Shown here: piece after piece, positions 27,034 to 37,009 of the stretch | How positions within the stretch are numbered: position 1 is the stretch's first letter | Layout: every line of letters starts with the position of its first letter | Source of the DNA: Gemmata sp. | GTDB taxonomy: Bacteria > Planctomycetota > Planctomycetia > Gemmatales > Gemmataceae | Length of the DNA: 64,000 nt | Assembly: GCA_025055115.1 (NCBI GenBank) | Contig: JANWYJ010000043.1 | Location: forward strand, 1-64,000 | Reading direction: 5' to 3' | Program-made: the position numbers and the translations under genes | The notes under the pieces: generated by a model | Told to the model about the DNA's origin: nothing | The model's database searches: none | The model's input: only the letters and a program-made list of their open reading frames with translations

Positions 27034-30000
27034 ATGGACCGTTTGCAGCTGGCCGCCATCATTCTTATCGGCTTGAGCACTTCCCGCGTGTGGGCACAAG
27101 AAACTCTGCCCCCCAGCGGGAAAGTGACCCACCTCGAAGTCCGCCCCACACAGGTGGAGATCGATGGGCCTTTTGCTTACGCGCAATTGGTGGTCACCGC
27201 CACGTTGGATAATGGCGAAACTCTCGATGCCACCCGCCTCGCCACCATCACTGTGCCAAAGTTTGCCGCCATCAGCAAAACTGGCCTGGTCCGTCCCCTC
27301 GACAACGGCCAAGGGGAAATCACGATTGTTGTCGGGGCGCAAACACGCCAAATCCCCCTGACGGTACGGGGTTACCGCGATGACAAACCGGTGAGCTTCG
27401 TGACGGATGTTCAGCCAGTTCTCAGCAAACTGGGGTGCAACGCGGGCACCTGCCACGGCGCGCAATCCGGCAAAAACGGCTTCAAATTGTCCCTGCGGGG
27501 TTACGATCCACTGTTCGATTTCCGGTCCCTGACGGATGATCTGGAAGGTCGCCGCTTCAACCGTGTCGCTCCGGAAAAAAGCCTGATGCTGATGAAACCC
27601 GCCGGTGCGGTGCCGCATCAAGGCGGCGTGATGCTCCAGCCGGAAGACCCCAACTACGAACTGATCCGCCGTTGGATCGCCCAGGGCCTCAAACTCGATC
27701 TCAACGCCCCCCGGGTGCGCTCGATCGACATCTACCCCAAAGACCCCACGATCCACCGCATGGGTCAGAAACAGCAATTCGCGGTCATCGCCACCTACAC
27801 CGATGGCCGCGTCCGCGATGTGACAGCCGAAGCGTTTATCGAATCCAGTAACACCGAAGTGGCCACCGTGGACAAAAACGGCCTGCTCAGCACGCTGCGC
27901 CGCGGTGAAGCCACCATGTTGGCCCGCTATGAAGGCGCTTACGCCGCCAGCACCGTCATCATCCTGGGCGATCGCAGCGGCTTTATCTGGCAACAACGCC
28001 CGGTCTACAACTACATCGATGAACTCGTCGATGAGAAACTCAAGAAAGTCAAGGTCCAAGCCAGCGAGCTGGCGACGGATGCCGAGTTCCTCCGCCGCGT
28101 GTATCTCGATCTGACCGGCCTGCCCCCCACGCCACAGCAAGTTCTCGCCTTCCTCAACGACCGCCGCGACAGCCGGACCAAACGCGATGCCATCATTGAC
28201 GAACTGATCGGCAGCGAAGCCTACATCGAACATTGGACCAATAAATGGGCCGACCTGCTCATGGTCAACCGCAAGTTCCTCGGGGATGCGGGAGCCGTAG
28301 CATTCCGCCAGTGGATTCGCGACCGCATCGCCGATAATACGCCCTACGACCAATTCGCCTACCAGATTCTCACGGCCAGCGGTTCTAATGTCAGTAACCC
28401 GCCCGCATCCTACTTCAAGATTCTCCGGACGGCCGATGCCATCATGGAGAACACCACACAACTGTTCCTCGCCGTCCGCTTCAACTGCAACAAATGCCAC
28501 GACCACCCCTTTGAGCGCTGGACGCAAGATCAGTATTACGAACTCGCGGCCTATTTCGCCCAAACCACCCTCAAGCCCGACCCCAAAGCCGGCAACCAGC
28601 GGATCGGTGTTACCGCCGTCAACCCGCAAGGCGCACCATTGATTGAAATTATCGAAGACGCCAAGTCCGGCGAAATCAAACACGACCGCACGGGCGAAAT
28701 TGCCCGCCCCAAGTTCCCCTACCAGCCGCACATCGCCGTGCCAGCGAACGCCAGCCGCCGCGAACAAGTGGCCCGGTGGATCACCTCGCCGGACAATCAG
28801 TACTTCGCCAAAAGCTATGTCAATCGCATCTGGAGTTACCTACTCGGCGTTGGGCTGATCGAGCCGGTGGACGACATCCGCGCCGGCAACCCGCCCACCA
28901 ACCCCGCCTTGTTGGACGCGCTCACCGACGACTTCATCAAACACGGTTTCGATACCCGCCACCTGATGAAGACGATATGCAAGAGTCGGACCTACCAACT
29001 TTCCATTGTGACCAACAAGTGGAATAAGGACGACGAAATCAACTACTCACACGCCATCGCCCGTCGTCTGCCCGCAGAAGTCCTGTTCGATAGTATCCAC
29101 CAGGTGACTGGGTCGAAATCGAAACTGCCGGGACTACCGCCCGGCGCACGGGCCGCGCAGTTGCTGGATAGCAACGTCGAATTACCGGGCGGCTTTTTGG
29201 AGCTGTTCAACAAACCCGCCCGCGAAAGCTCCTGCGAATGCGAACGTAGCAGTAGCCTCAATCTCGGCCCCATCCTTGCCATGGTCAACGGCCCCATCGT
29301 CGGGGAAGCGATCAAAGACCCCAACAACCGCATCAACCAATTCGTCTTACGGGAAAAAGACGACGGGAAAGTGGTCGATGAAATCTATCTGTCGGTTCTC
29401 AACCGGCTGCCGACACCGGCAGAACGAGAAGCCGGCATCGCCGCCATTCGGGCCGCCGGCCCCGACCACGAGAAGCTGGTCGCGGAGTACCAACCCAAGG
29501 CCGCGGCCTTTGAAGCCTACAAAAAGACCCTCGACGCCCGGCAAAAAGCCTGGGAAAACGACCTGAAAACCCTAAAACCGACGCCTTGGGTCACCCTGGA
29601 GATAGCGCGCGCTGAGTCGCAGCACGGCCAACCCGCCAACGCCAGACCAGGGGCTACACTCACCATCAATCCCGATAACTCCATCCTGGCCAGCGGCAAA
29701 ACTTCCCCCAACATCGACATTTACACCGTCTTCGGCCTCACCGAGATCGACCGGCCGATCACCGCGATCCGCCTGGAAGTGCTGCCCGACGACAGCCTGC
29801 CGGCCAAAGGCCCAGGCCGTGCCGATAATGGCAACTTCGTACTCAACGAGTTCCGGCTGTTTGCCAAACCCCTCGATGATCCCGATGGAGACTTCAAAAC
29901 TCTCAAGCTAATCGCCACCCAGGCACTCCACGCGCAGGATGGCTACCCTGTGCAAAATGCCGTGGATAACAACGCCGCCACCGGTTGGGCCACTGCCCCC

Positions 30001-30387
30001 CGCTTTGGCCAAATGAATGCCGCTCTCTTCAAATTCGAGCAACCGGTTCAAGCCAATGCCGGGGTGTACTTCCGCGCCGTACTGGATCAACGTTACGGTA
30101 ACAAACACACCATTGGCAAGTTCCGCCTTTCGGTAACGACGGACACCAACCCCCGGCTGCAAAGTCCGCTGACGCCCCAACAAGTCGCCGCCCTCGATAC
30201 CCCAGAGGAGCAACGGACGGCAGAACAGAAAAACCTCTTGCGCCAAATGTATTTGGCGCAAGACAAGGAATATCAGCGCCTCGCGGCCGCTGCGGCCGAT
30301 GTGCCTCCGAGTGATCCGCGCGTTGTGGGAGCGCAAGACCTCGTCTGGGCCCTCATCAACACGCCGGCATTTCTCTTCAATCGCTAA
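27034..30387 (+). CDS. Exported DUF1549/DUF1553 (PSCyt2-PSD1) protein
   Basis: 1117-aa exported planctomycete protein. The signal peptide is about 1-22 (ends SRVWAQE). Two Ig-like (BIG2) domains (about 33-115 and 230-305) flank a segment with CNAGTCHG, a CX4CH haem-like motif. The DUF1549 domain starts around 325 with YIDELVDEKLKKVKV and includes a CxxCH in FNCNKCHDHPFERW. DUF1553 (about 580-860) contains YFAKSYVNRIWSYLLGVGLIEPVDD. A C-terminal part of about 200 residues ends in DLVWALINTPAFLFNR, the family's usual terminus. The usual DUF1501 partner gene is not adjacent; a PilT-like ATPase gene follows instead. ATG 27034 begins the signal peptide. Function unproven. Confidence 0.92.
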   Translation: MDRLQLAAIILIGLSTSRVWAQETLPPSGKVTHLEVRPTQVEIDGPFAYAQLVVTATLDNGETLDATRLATITVPKFAAISKTGLVRPLDNGQGEITIVVGAQTRQIPLTVRGYRDDKPVSFVTDVQPVLSKLGCNAGTCHGAQSGKNGFKLSLRGYDPLFDFRSLTDDLEGRRFNRVAPEKSLMLMKPAGAVPHQGGVMLQPEDPNYELIRRWIAQGLKLDLNAPRVRSIDIYPKDPTIHRMGQKQQFAVIATYTDGRVRDVTAEAFIESSNTEVATVDKNGLLSTLRRGEATMLARYEGAYAASTVIILGDRSGFIWQQRPVYNYIDELVDEKLKKVKVQASELATDAEFLRRVYLDLTGLPPTPQQVLAFLNDRRDSRTKRDAIIDELIGSEAYIEHWTNKWADLLMVNRKFLGDAGAVAFRQWIRDRIADNTPYDQFAYQILTASGSNVSNPPASYFKILRTADAIMENTTQLFLAVRFNCNKCHDHPFERWTQDQYYELAAYFAQTTLKPDPKAGNQRIGVTAVNPQGAPLIEIIEDAKSGEIKHDRTGEIARPKFPYQPHIAVPANASRREQVARWITSPDNQYFAKSYVNRIWSYLLGVGLIEPVDDIRAGNPPTNPALLDALTDDFIKHGFDTRHLMKTICKSRTYQLSIVTNKWNKDDEINYSHAIARRLPAEVLFDSIHQVTGSKSKLPGLPPGARAAQLLDSNVELPGGFLELFNKPARESSCECERSSSLNLGPILAMVNGPIVGEAIKDPNNRINQFVLREKDDGKVVDEIYLSVLNRLPTPAEREAGIAAIRAAGPDHEKLVAEYQPKAAAFEAYKKTLDARQKAWENDLKTLKPTPWVTLEIARAESQHGQPANARPGATLTINPDNSILASGKTSPNIDIYTVFGLTEIDRPITAIRLEVLPDDSLPAKGPGRADNGNFVLNEFRLFAKPLDDPDGDFKTLKLIATQALHAQDGYPVQNAVDNNAATGWATAPRFGQMNAALFKFEQPVQANAGVYFRAVLDQRYGNKHTIGKFRLSVTTDTNPRLQSPLTPQQVAALDTPEEQRTAEQKNLLRQMYLAQDKEYQRLAAAAADVPPSDPRVVGAQDLVWALINTPAFLFNR

Positions 30388-30400
30388 CAACCCATGCTCC

Positions 30401-30427
30401 GCGGGTGGCACCTCCCCCGCCACCCGC
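30401..30427 (+). terminator. GC-rich hairpin after the DUF1549/DUF1553 gene
   Basis: Perfect 9-bp stem GCGGGTGGC/GCCACCCGC with a 9-nt loop, 13 bp after the stop and 13 bp before the PilT-like start. No T tract follows, so it may be an attenuator, a transcript-end structure, or neither. Confidence 0.4.
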
Positions 30428-30440
30428 TAAACTGGTTCTC

Positions 30441-31520
30441 ATGGCCTCTGAATCGGCTCTACCAGCAAAACTGCTGCAGTTTTTGGAATGGGCCGTGGAT
30501 ACTGGCGCATCGGACCTGCACCTGGTGCCCGGTCATCCGCCGGTGATTCGTTGGCAGGGTGAGCTTCTGACATCACCCGTCGAGCCTCTGAGCGCGGAAG
30601 AACTCGAACCGCTGCTACTGTCCACCTGTTCGCCTGCGGTTCTGACGCGACTCCAGGAGCAAAAGAACGCCGATTTCTCCCTCGCCCACACAATTCTTGG
30701 GCGTCACATTCGCTTTCGTGCCAATTTGTTCATAACCGGTGGGCATCTCGGTGGCTGTTTTCGTGTTATCCCGGACGCCATCCCCGACCTGGATTGGGCT
30801 GGCTTCCCCGTGGCGTTAGCGAACCGGCTCACGCAGCTGCGTGATGGGTTGGTCATTCTCACCGGGGCGACCGGCTCGGGGAAAACCACATCGTTGGCGA
30901 TGATCATTCAGCGCTTCAATACGAGGGGGGGCTATCGGATTATTACCGTGGAAGAGCCGGTGGAATATCTTTTTCCCCGCGAGCCTAACTCGGTGATTAC
31001 GCAACGCGAAGTCGGTACCGATGTTTGCTCGTTTGCCGATGGCTTGAAGTACGGTTTACGTCAGGACCCGGACATCATCCTAGTGGGTGAAATTCGCGAT
31101 CGCGAAACGGCGCAGATGGCCCTTTCGGCCGCGGAAACAGGGCATTTGGTCTTCAGCACGCTCCACACGCGCGATGCCAAGGGGGCCATCAGCCGATTCC
31201 CCGACCTGTTTGCGCCCGAGGCCCAGCCAGCGGTGCGTGCTCAACTGGCTCTGAGCCTGCGGGCGATTATCAGTCAGCGGTTGCTACCCGGATTGAATCC
31301 GGGTGACAAGCGCCAGTTGGCATTGGAGGTGATGTGGAACACCCATCCCATCGCCAGTGCGATCCGCACGAACAAGCTCGAGAGCATTGATAACTACATT
31401 CAGACCGGTCGTGATGAAGGCATGTTCACATTCGACGACTCGGTCAAGCAATTGTGGCGAGCGGGAAAGATCAGTCGCGCGGTGGCCGAACAGAATGTCC
31501 GCGATATGACATACTTGTAA
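30441..31520 (+). CDS. PilT/PilU-type ATPase
   Basis: 359-aa secretion ATPase of the PilT family, which powers type IV pilus retraction. Walker A is TGATGSGKTTSLA (about 150), the Asp box IITVEEPVEYLF, Walker B IILVGEIRDRETAQMAL and the His box TGHLVFSTLHTRDA. The N-terminal domain (GASDLHLVPGHPPVIRWQGEL) is standard. Start ATG 30441 was chosen because the 12 upstream codons are Pro-rich and unrelated. No other pilus genes are close, so it is an orphan here, although the DUF1559 prepilin-like protein shows that prepilins are made. Confidence 0.9.
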   Translation: MASESALPAKLLQFLEWAVDTGASDLHLVPGHPPVIRWQGELLTSPVEPLSAEELEPLLLSTCSPAVLTRLQEQKNADFSLAHTILGRHIRFRANLFITGGHLGGCFRVIPDAIPDLDWAGFPVALANRLTQLRDGLVILTGATGSGKTTSLAMIIQRFNTRGGYRIITVEEPVEYLFPREPNSVITQREVGTDVCSFADGLKYGLRQDPDIILVGEIRDRETAQMALSAAETGHLVFSTLHTRDAKGAISRFPDLFAPEAQPAVRAQLALSLRAIISQRLLPGLNPGDKRQLALEVMWNTHPIASAIRTNKLESIDNYIQTGRDEGMFTFDDSVKQLWRAGKISRAVAEQNVRDMTYL

Positions 31521-31640
31521 ATCAGTACGAGCTACTTCAGCGGCTCAACTTTTCCGCTTTGCGTTTCCTGGCCACGGGGTATCTGTGGTAGACTGGCATA
31601 ACGGAAGTGCATAGCCTCTTCAATTCCGGTTCAGCAGCTC

Positions 31641-34600
31641 ATGGATTCGTCCGACTCGCTGAAGATCGACGAGGATTTGGCACGCTTCCTGGCGGCCTAC
31701 GATCAGTCGATTGAAGGGGGGGAAGCCGGGCCACAAACCATCCACGTACCGATACCCCCAGACCTGATCCCCTCATCAGCCCCGGAGCGGCCGATCACCC
31801 CGCTGACGCCGGGGGCCACACATCGTGGTTCGCGGTCCGAAGTATTACCCGATGCGTCGGCTCCTCCGGCTTCGCCCCCTCCCTTGGCGAGCTTCAGCCC
31901 AGCGCCGTTGGTCGGCGGACCCCATCGCATCGGTCGCTTTGAATTGCGCCGGCAGTTGGGCAAAGGCGGCTGCGGCATCGTGTTTCTCGCCTACGACCCC
32001 AAACTGCAACGCGAAGTGGCACTGAAGATTCCCCGGCCCGAAATGTTGATGAACCGGGACGCGAAACGCCGGCTTCTGCGCGAGGCCCTGGCTGCGGCCG
32101 AATTCGATCATCCGAATCTCGTCCCGGTATTCGAGACCGGAGAGATTGGCCCGCTCTGTTATATCGCCACAGCCTTCTGCCCCGGGCAGACCTTGGCGGA
32201 ATGGCACGATCGGCAGGCTTTTCCAGTGCCCATTCGTCAGGCCGCGCGGCTCATTGCGATTATCGCTGAAGCTGTGCAACATGCGCACGACCGCGGCGTT
32301 TTGCATCGTGATCTGAAACCCAACAACATCATCCTCCAAGAACTGAAATTGGCCGCCAACGACGACCCGCCACCGGGCAGTGTCATGCTACGGGGCGAAT
32401 ATTTTTTGCCACGACTGGTGGACTTCGGGTTGGCCAAACTGCTCGAGCGTGGCCCTTCCGAAACAGGCACCCGGCAGATTGTGGGTACTCCCAAGTACAT
32501 GTCGCCGGAGCAAGCCCAAGCCCGTCGGGAAGACATTGGCCCCCGGGCCGATGTCTACGCTTTGGGTGTCATGCTTTATGAATTATTGACGGGCCGCGCG
32601 CCTTACGATGGAGCCAGCGATGTGGAAGTCTTGCGCCAAGCCGTTGAAGGCAAGGCGATTCCGCCACGGCACCTGCGACCCGATCTGCCGCGTGACCTGG
32701 AAGCCATCTGTTTGAAAGCCATGGCACGCGACACCGCCGAACGTTACCGCACCGCCATCGACTTGGCCGACGATCTGCGCCGCTTCCTCGATGGCCGCCC
32801 AACGCTGGCACGCCCTCTCCATTGGTCAGGCCGGGCCGTTCGTTGGCTGCGACGTAACGATCAATTCTTTGCCATTCTCGTGCTCACGTTCATGGTGTTG
32901 GTCATCATCGGCTTGGGAAGTTGGAATTGGTATCAGTCGCGGTTGTTGCGTCGAGACCATGCGATAGCTCTCAACGATCGCGCAGCGCTCTATCGGACCG
33001 AACAGGAGCGCGAATATTCGCGGCAGATCCGCGATGCGTTCGTGGCATGGCGCACCGGCAATGTTGCCCGCGCCGCTGGAGCCTTGGCCAGCGCCCGAAG
33101 CATCGCGCTGGCCTTGGATGAAACTCCGGAATTCACGCATGATTTTCTTCGCAGCCTCCTGAAACATCGACAATTGATGATTGTCTGCCCTGCTGGGGCC
33201 GTGACGGCGCTGGCCGTTTCACCCGATGGCACACGGTTGGCCAGTGGCCATGCCGATGGCACAATCAGCGTTTGGGATCGGCACACAGGCCAACCACTGG
33301 CCAGTGTGCCGGCCTATCCGGCAGAAGTCCGCAGTCTGGCGTTTGCTTGTGGCGGCCGTCGGCTGATCGCTTTAGGCTTGGATGCGAAATCTACGCCGGC
33401 GATGGCAATTTGGCAGTTGGTAGCTGGTGAAACCACTCTGCTGCGCCCCGATTCCCCATGCGTGGTTCCCGATGCGATTTATGCCTTCGCGGTGGCACCC
33501 GATGGTCAGACCATCGTTGCGGGGGGTGAGGAGGGCCTGTTAGTCCGATGGGACTTGACCAACACGCAGCCACTTGTTGCGCAATCGCGTCGGGTGGGCA
33601 CACCGGCGATTCGTCATGTCGCTGTTTCTCACAATGGCGAATGGATTGCCACCTGTACTAGCCGGGGTGAGCTCCGCTGTTGGACCGCCGCGTTGAGGCC
33701 CGCCAATAACCGGGAGTATCACGTGAACGAGGAGGTCACGGCATTGGCCATCACCAATGGGGGCGAACCGTTGGCCGGGCTTGTCAGCGGTGGCCTGTGG
33801 CAACCGCAGACGACACAACCAACAGTCACGACCGGTCGTGGTCGCGTTCGTTGGATAGCGACCTCTCCCCAGGGACCCTTTGCCTTCAACCTGCGGGCCA
33901 ATCGGGTCTGTCTCAGCGACGGCTATGAGTTTCCCACGGGTGATATGGGTGAAATTCTGGCCGCTGTCTATTCCCCCGATGGTCGTACGCTTTTCACGGC
34001 CGGGGAAGATGGCATCATTCGTTCGTGGAATCTTGTCCACGATCGGGCACGATTTGCAACGCACACGATTGCTCCGTTCACCCACCTGAGTCTTTCGGTC
34101 GATGGGTCGCAATGGTTTGCTGCGGATGGGCGGTGGATTCGACACAGCAGTGGGGCTGCGTGGCAAAATCATTGGGAGGCCGGTTCTCGGCGGATAGCCG
34201 CCCTGCGGTTATTGCCCGATGGAACCATGCGAATTGTCACGTTCGATGGCACCACCTTCATTCTTGGTACTCCGGCGGGAAAGGCCGCGCTCCGTGAGGT
34301 CTTCCGTGATCAATTGCCAGATCATCGGAAACCGACAGCCGCCGCCCTTGCGGCCAACGGTATGCTTGTCGCTATTGGTGATTCGGCGGGTCACATTGCG
34401 GTTTGGTCCGTGGCGGAGAAACGCTTGCTCGGCAGCGTCGACACTGGCACGAACGCACCGGTGCAGCGGTTAATGATCTCGGACTCAGGATTATCGTTTG
34501 CTGCGCCAATTCCCGAAGGCATTGGCATGTGGAGTCTGAGCCATCTCGACTATACAGTGAAGCTCGAGGGTGATGAGCAAACGGTGTTTCGTTTCGATGC

Positions 34601-34913
34601 TCGCCGGGAGCGACTCATCACCGCGGGCCGGGATGGTGCCATCCGTTTGTGGAATGCCGATGGCCGCGAAGAAACGGCGCTCTATGGCCATGTAGGCCGA
34701 GTCACCTGTGTGGCCACATGCCCCGATGGCCGCACCCTCGTCAGCGGGGGTTCGACCGGCGAGGTCAAATTCTGGGATATGCGCACTGGTATGGAACTGC
34801 TGAGCCTGCCGCGGCATTCCCAGCCGGTAACATTGATGGAATTTTCCGCCGATGGCCAGGTTCTGATCACAGGCGGCAGTGGCCAAATGGCCATCTGGGA
34901 TGCTCGGGAATAG
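31641..34913 (+). CDS. Membrane Ser/Thr protein kinase with WD40 repeats
   Basis: 1090-aa Hanks-type kinase. A Pro-rich N-terminal region (1-95) precedes the kinase domain at about 97-385. It has the glycine loop GKGGCGIV (107-114), ATP lysine VALK129, catalytic HRDLKPNN (Asp224) and DFG (261-263) followed by GTPKYMSPE; all key residues are present. A single transmembrane helix (about 409-427) anchors it. The C-terminal 560 residues form a WD40 propeller region with units such as VTALAVSPDGTRLASGHADGTISVWDR and VTCVATCPDGRTLVSGGSTGEVKFWDM. Such kinases are numerous in planctomycetes; targets are unknown. Confidence 0.93.
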   Translation: MDSSDSLKIDEDLARFLAAYDQSIEGGEAGPQTIHVPIPPDLIPSSAPERPITPLTPGATHRGSRSEVLPDASAPPASPPPLASFSPAPLVGGPHRIGRFELRRQLGKGGCGIVFLAYDPKLQREVALKIPRPEMLMNRDAKRRLLREALAAAEFDHPNLVPVFETGEIGPLCYIATAFCPGQTLAEWHDRQAFPVPIRQAARLIAIIAEAVQHAHDRGVLHRDLKPNNIILQELKLAANDDPPPGSVMLRGEYFLPRLVDFGLAKLLERGPSETGTRQIVGTPKYMSPEQAQARREDIGPRADVYALGVMLYELLTGRAPYDGASDVEVLRQAVEGKAIPPRHLRPDLPRDLEAICLKAMARDTAERYRTAIDLADDLRRFLDGRPTLARPLHWSGRAVRWLRRNDQFFAILVLTFMVLVIIGLGSWNWYQSRLLRRDHAIALNDRAALYRTEQEREYSRQIRDAFVAWRTGNVARAAGALASARSIALALDETPEFTHDFLRSLLKHRQLMIVCPAGAVTALAVSPDGTRLASGHADGTISVWDRHTGQPLASVPAYPAEVRSLAFACGGRRLIALGLDAKSTPAMAIWQLVAGETTLLRPDSPCVVPDAIYAFAVAPDGQTIVAGGEEGLLVRWDLTNTQPLVAQSRRVGTPAIRHVAVSHNGEWIATCTSRGELRCWTAALRPANNREYHVNEEVTALAITNGGEPLAGLVSGGLWQPQTTQPTVTTGRGRVRWIATSPQGPFAFNLRANRVCLSDGYEFPTGDMGEILAAVYSPDGRTLFTAGEDGIIRSWNLVHDRARFATHTIAPFTHLSLSVDGSQWFAADGRWIRHSSGAAWQNHWEAGSRRIAALRLLPDGTMRIVTFDGTTFILGTPAGKAALREVFRDQLPDHRKPTAAALAANGMLVAIGDSAGHIAVWSVAEKRLLGSVDTGTNAPVQRLMISDSGLSFAAPIPEGIGMWSLSHLDYTVKLEGDEQTVFRFDARRERLITAGRDGAIRLWNADGREETALYGHVGRVTCVATCPDGRTLVSGGSTGEVKFWDMRTGMELLSLPRHSQPVTLMEFSADGQVLITGGSGQMAIWDARE

Positions 34914-35102
34914 TTTGCATAACGGCGCGTCTTCAGCGAAGACTTGATGGTAGTCCGTCGTGTCATGATCTGTTTTCCCTTTCTTCCGTTGGTGGGCCTG
35001 TAGTTGCGTTCTGTATGGTAAAATGAGCTGTACACTCTTGCTGGGCCAACCCGTTGGGGCGAAACCGTTGGCGGTAGCTACGCAATGTGGTGAAATATCG
35101 TT

Positions 35103-36899
35103 ATGAAGCTACTCACTTCGATGTATCCGCGTAACGGTCGTTTGCTCCCTGCGGGCGGATGGTTTACCCTCGCTCTGGGAGTCTTTCTTGTTACGTTGGA
35201 AATTGTCGGTCGTTATACCGTCAGTGATTTGCATGATGCACTGGCGGCATTTTCTTTGCTTATGGTGGTTTGTGCCGTCGTCGCGCGGCATCGTCGTGAA
35301 CCGTTGCCGTGGGTGAACCAACTGCTGACGGTTGCCAATCGCTGTCTGGATGCCCTCGCCTGTTTCCGCTACGACCACGGCATTGATTTGCGTGGAACTC
35401 CCCCGTTGCCGCGGCGAACTCCGACCTTGGTTTTCGTCATTCTGCTCGTTTTGTTGGCATGGGCCGCAGCTGCGGCTGGAGCATGGGCCGCCTTCCCTAC
35501 AGGCTGGCGCGTTCTCAGCTACTACCTCCCCTACACCGTGTACCTCCTCTTCATGCTGGCGCTGTGGGGTATGCTGATTGCGATTACCGTTGTTGGCATT
35601 TTCGTTCCGGTGGCGATGTTGGATACCCGGCTCAAATCCTGGGTCGGCGAAACCGACCGACGCGGCGCAGAGTTGGCGGCGATCGTGGGTTATGCCGTTT
35701 TAGTCGCTACGGTCGCCTACTTTGTCCCCCCGGTGGCTGTCCTGGCTTTATGCGTGCTGGTGGCTGTTGTCGCATGGATCGTCTATCTGCCGCGGGGCAA
35801 CGACGGGGCCGCGCTTTTGTGGCGAAGTTCTCCCGGCACGCCGATTTATGCTGTACCCCTGCGCCGCGTATTGGCTGTTGTCGTGGGGCTGATTGCCTTG
35901 ATAGCCTTCGATGTTCTGCTGACAGCCTGTGGTGGCCGCTTGCTCGATTCTTCCCGTGGGAATGACACCATGCCACTGACTGCGCTTTTGGGGACAGTGG
36001 CGGCTTGGATGATGCCGGGCCTGTTCGCTGCCTTTCTGTTGAAACTCTACTCTGCCCGGCGCAACGATCCGGCCCGCCGCACGCCCCCCACACTGCACAT
36101 CACTGGGGCTGACCGAGCCGCAGTTCGCCGCGCAGCCCAAATTGCCGCCACGTGGGGATGGCATGTCCGGCTGGCCCCTGCGAAACGTGAAGCCGCCTTT
36201 GTCGGCATCGAAATTGTTGAACCCCATCAATCCGAAGCCAAAGACTTCAACCCCCGTTGGCCGCTGAAAGTCAGCCTCGCCGACCTCGAAGAAGGTACTG
36301 TCAAGGCTCGCCTAGACCGCCGTGATGAAATCCATGTTCGCCGCCAACTGTTCCGCGGATTGCAGAAGCTTTTCAAGCGTGCCTGTATGTTCAAAGGTCC
36401 AGCCGGAGGGGGGTTCTGGTTGGCTCCGCACTGGTGGTTTGTTGAAGCCGTGGCTCGCGAAGATGCCGATGCCTCCACGGAAGAATCGCCCCCCTTGGTT
36501 GGCCCAGCCTATGGACGAGTCATTCCGCCTCGCGCTCGGCAGCACTCCCATGCTGTCCTGCGTGCGACCCAAATCGACATGATCTTTGTCGAAGATGGAG
36601 TTTCTTACCGCAGCCTCGAACGCGCTTTGCGGGTGTTGACCGAACTTTACGATGTTCACGCCGGCCAGCGCCGCGCCGAAGAACTTCATTTCCGCGGCTT
36701 GCCCAAAGTCAAGGTCATGATTCACGACTACGAGCCGGGCAATCCTTTCCGCTCCGACCTCTACCCCGAACCGAAATTCGATGACCTTTCGCGGGTCCGG
36801 GTACTGCACATTTTCCGCGATCGTGGTGGCCATGAGGAAACGATTGAACCTCCTTTCGATTGGTCCTCAACACCTGTACCCGTGGGGGCACTCGGATAG
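35103..36899 (+). CDS. Large polytopic membrane protein of unknown function
   Basis: 598-aa protein with about nine to ten hydrophobic helices in residues 18-325 (for example GWFTLALGVFLVTLEIVG, LVFVILLVLLAWAAAAAGAWAAF and VLAVVVGLIALIAFDVLL). A soluble C-terminal region of about 270 residues is rich in Arg and aromatic residues (FKGPAGGGFWLAPHWWFVEAV, VRVLHIFRDRGGHEETIEPPFDW). I recognise no family or catalytic motif. Start ATG 35103 gives a short cytoplasmic N-terminus before helix 1. It follows the WD40 kinase gene by 190 bp on the same strand; whether they share a transcript is not clear. Confidence 0.8.
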   Translation: MKLLTSMYPRNGRLLPAGGWFTLALGVFLVTLEIVGRYTVSDLHDALAAFSLLMVVCAVVARHRREPLPWVNQLLTVANRCLDALACFRYDHGIDLRGTPPLPRRTPTLVFVILLVLLAWAAAAAGAWAAFPTGWRVLSYYLPYTVYLLFMLALWGMLIAITVVGIFVPVAMLDTRLKSWVGETDRRGAELAAIVGYAVLVATVAYFVPPVAVLALCVLVAVVAWIVYLPRGNDGAALLWRSSPGTPIYAVPLRRVLAVVVGLIALIAFDVLLTACGGRLLDSSRGNDTMPLTALLGTVAAWMMPGLFAAFLLKLYSARRNDPARRTPPTLHITGADRAAVRRAAQIAATWGWHVRLAPAKREAAFVGIEIVEPHQSEAKDFNPRWPLKVSLADLEEGTVKARLDRRDEIHVRRQLFRGLQKLFKRACMFKGPAGGGFWLAPHWWFVEAVAREDADASTEESPPLVGPAYGRVIPPRARQHSHAVLRATQIDMIFVEDGVSYRSLERALRVLTELYDVHAGQRRAEELHFRGLPKVKVMIHDYEPGNPFRSDLYPEPKFDDLSRVRVLHIFRDRGGHEETIEPPFDWSSTPVPVGALG

Positions 36900-36908
36900 T
36901 CGTTCACT

Positions 36909-36952
36909 GGTCTGAAACGTGATGATCAAAGGTCCGAAACGCGATGGCCAAT
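36909..36952. repeat. Tandem repeat, 22 bp x2
   Basis: Imperfect adjacent copies at 36909-36930 and 36931-36952, sharing GGTC(T/C)GAAACG(T/C)GATG with 17 of 22 bases identical. It lies just after the stop of the membrane protein gene but does not include it. Confidence 0.75.
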
Positions 36953-37009
36953 CGACTCTGGTTGGTCGGGTTGCTGCGTGGCGTGATGTCACGCGTTGCT
37001 TTTGGGTTG

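Noticed and set aside
26719-28767. A 682-codon open frame on the minus strand
   Set aside because: It is antisense to the DUF1549/DUF1553 gene, whose domains, haem motifs and signal peptide are clear. The antisense translation has no recognisable motif and is a shadow caused by GC-rich codon bias.
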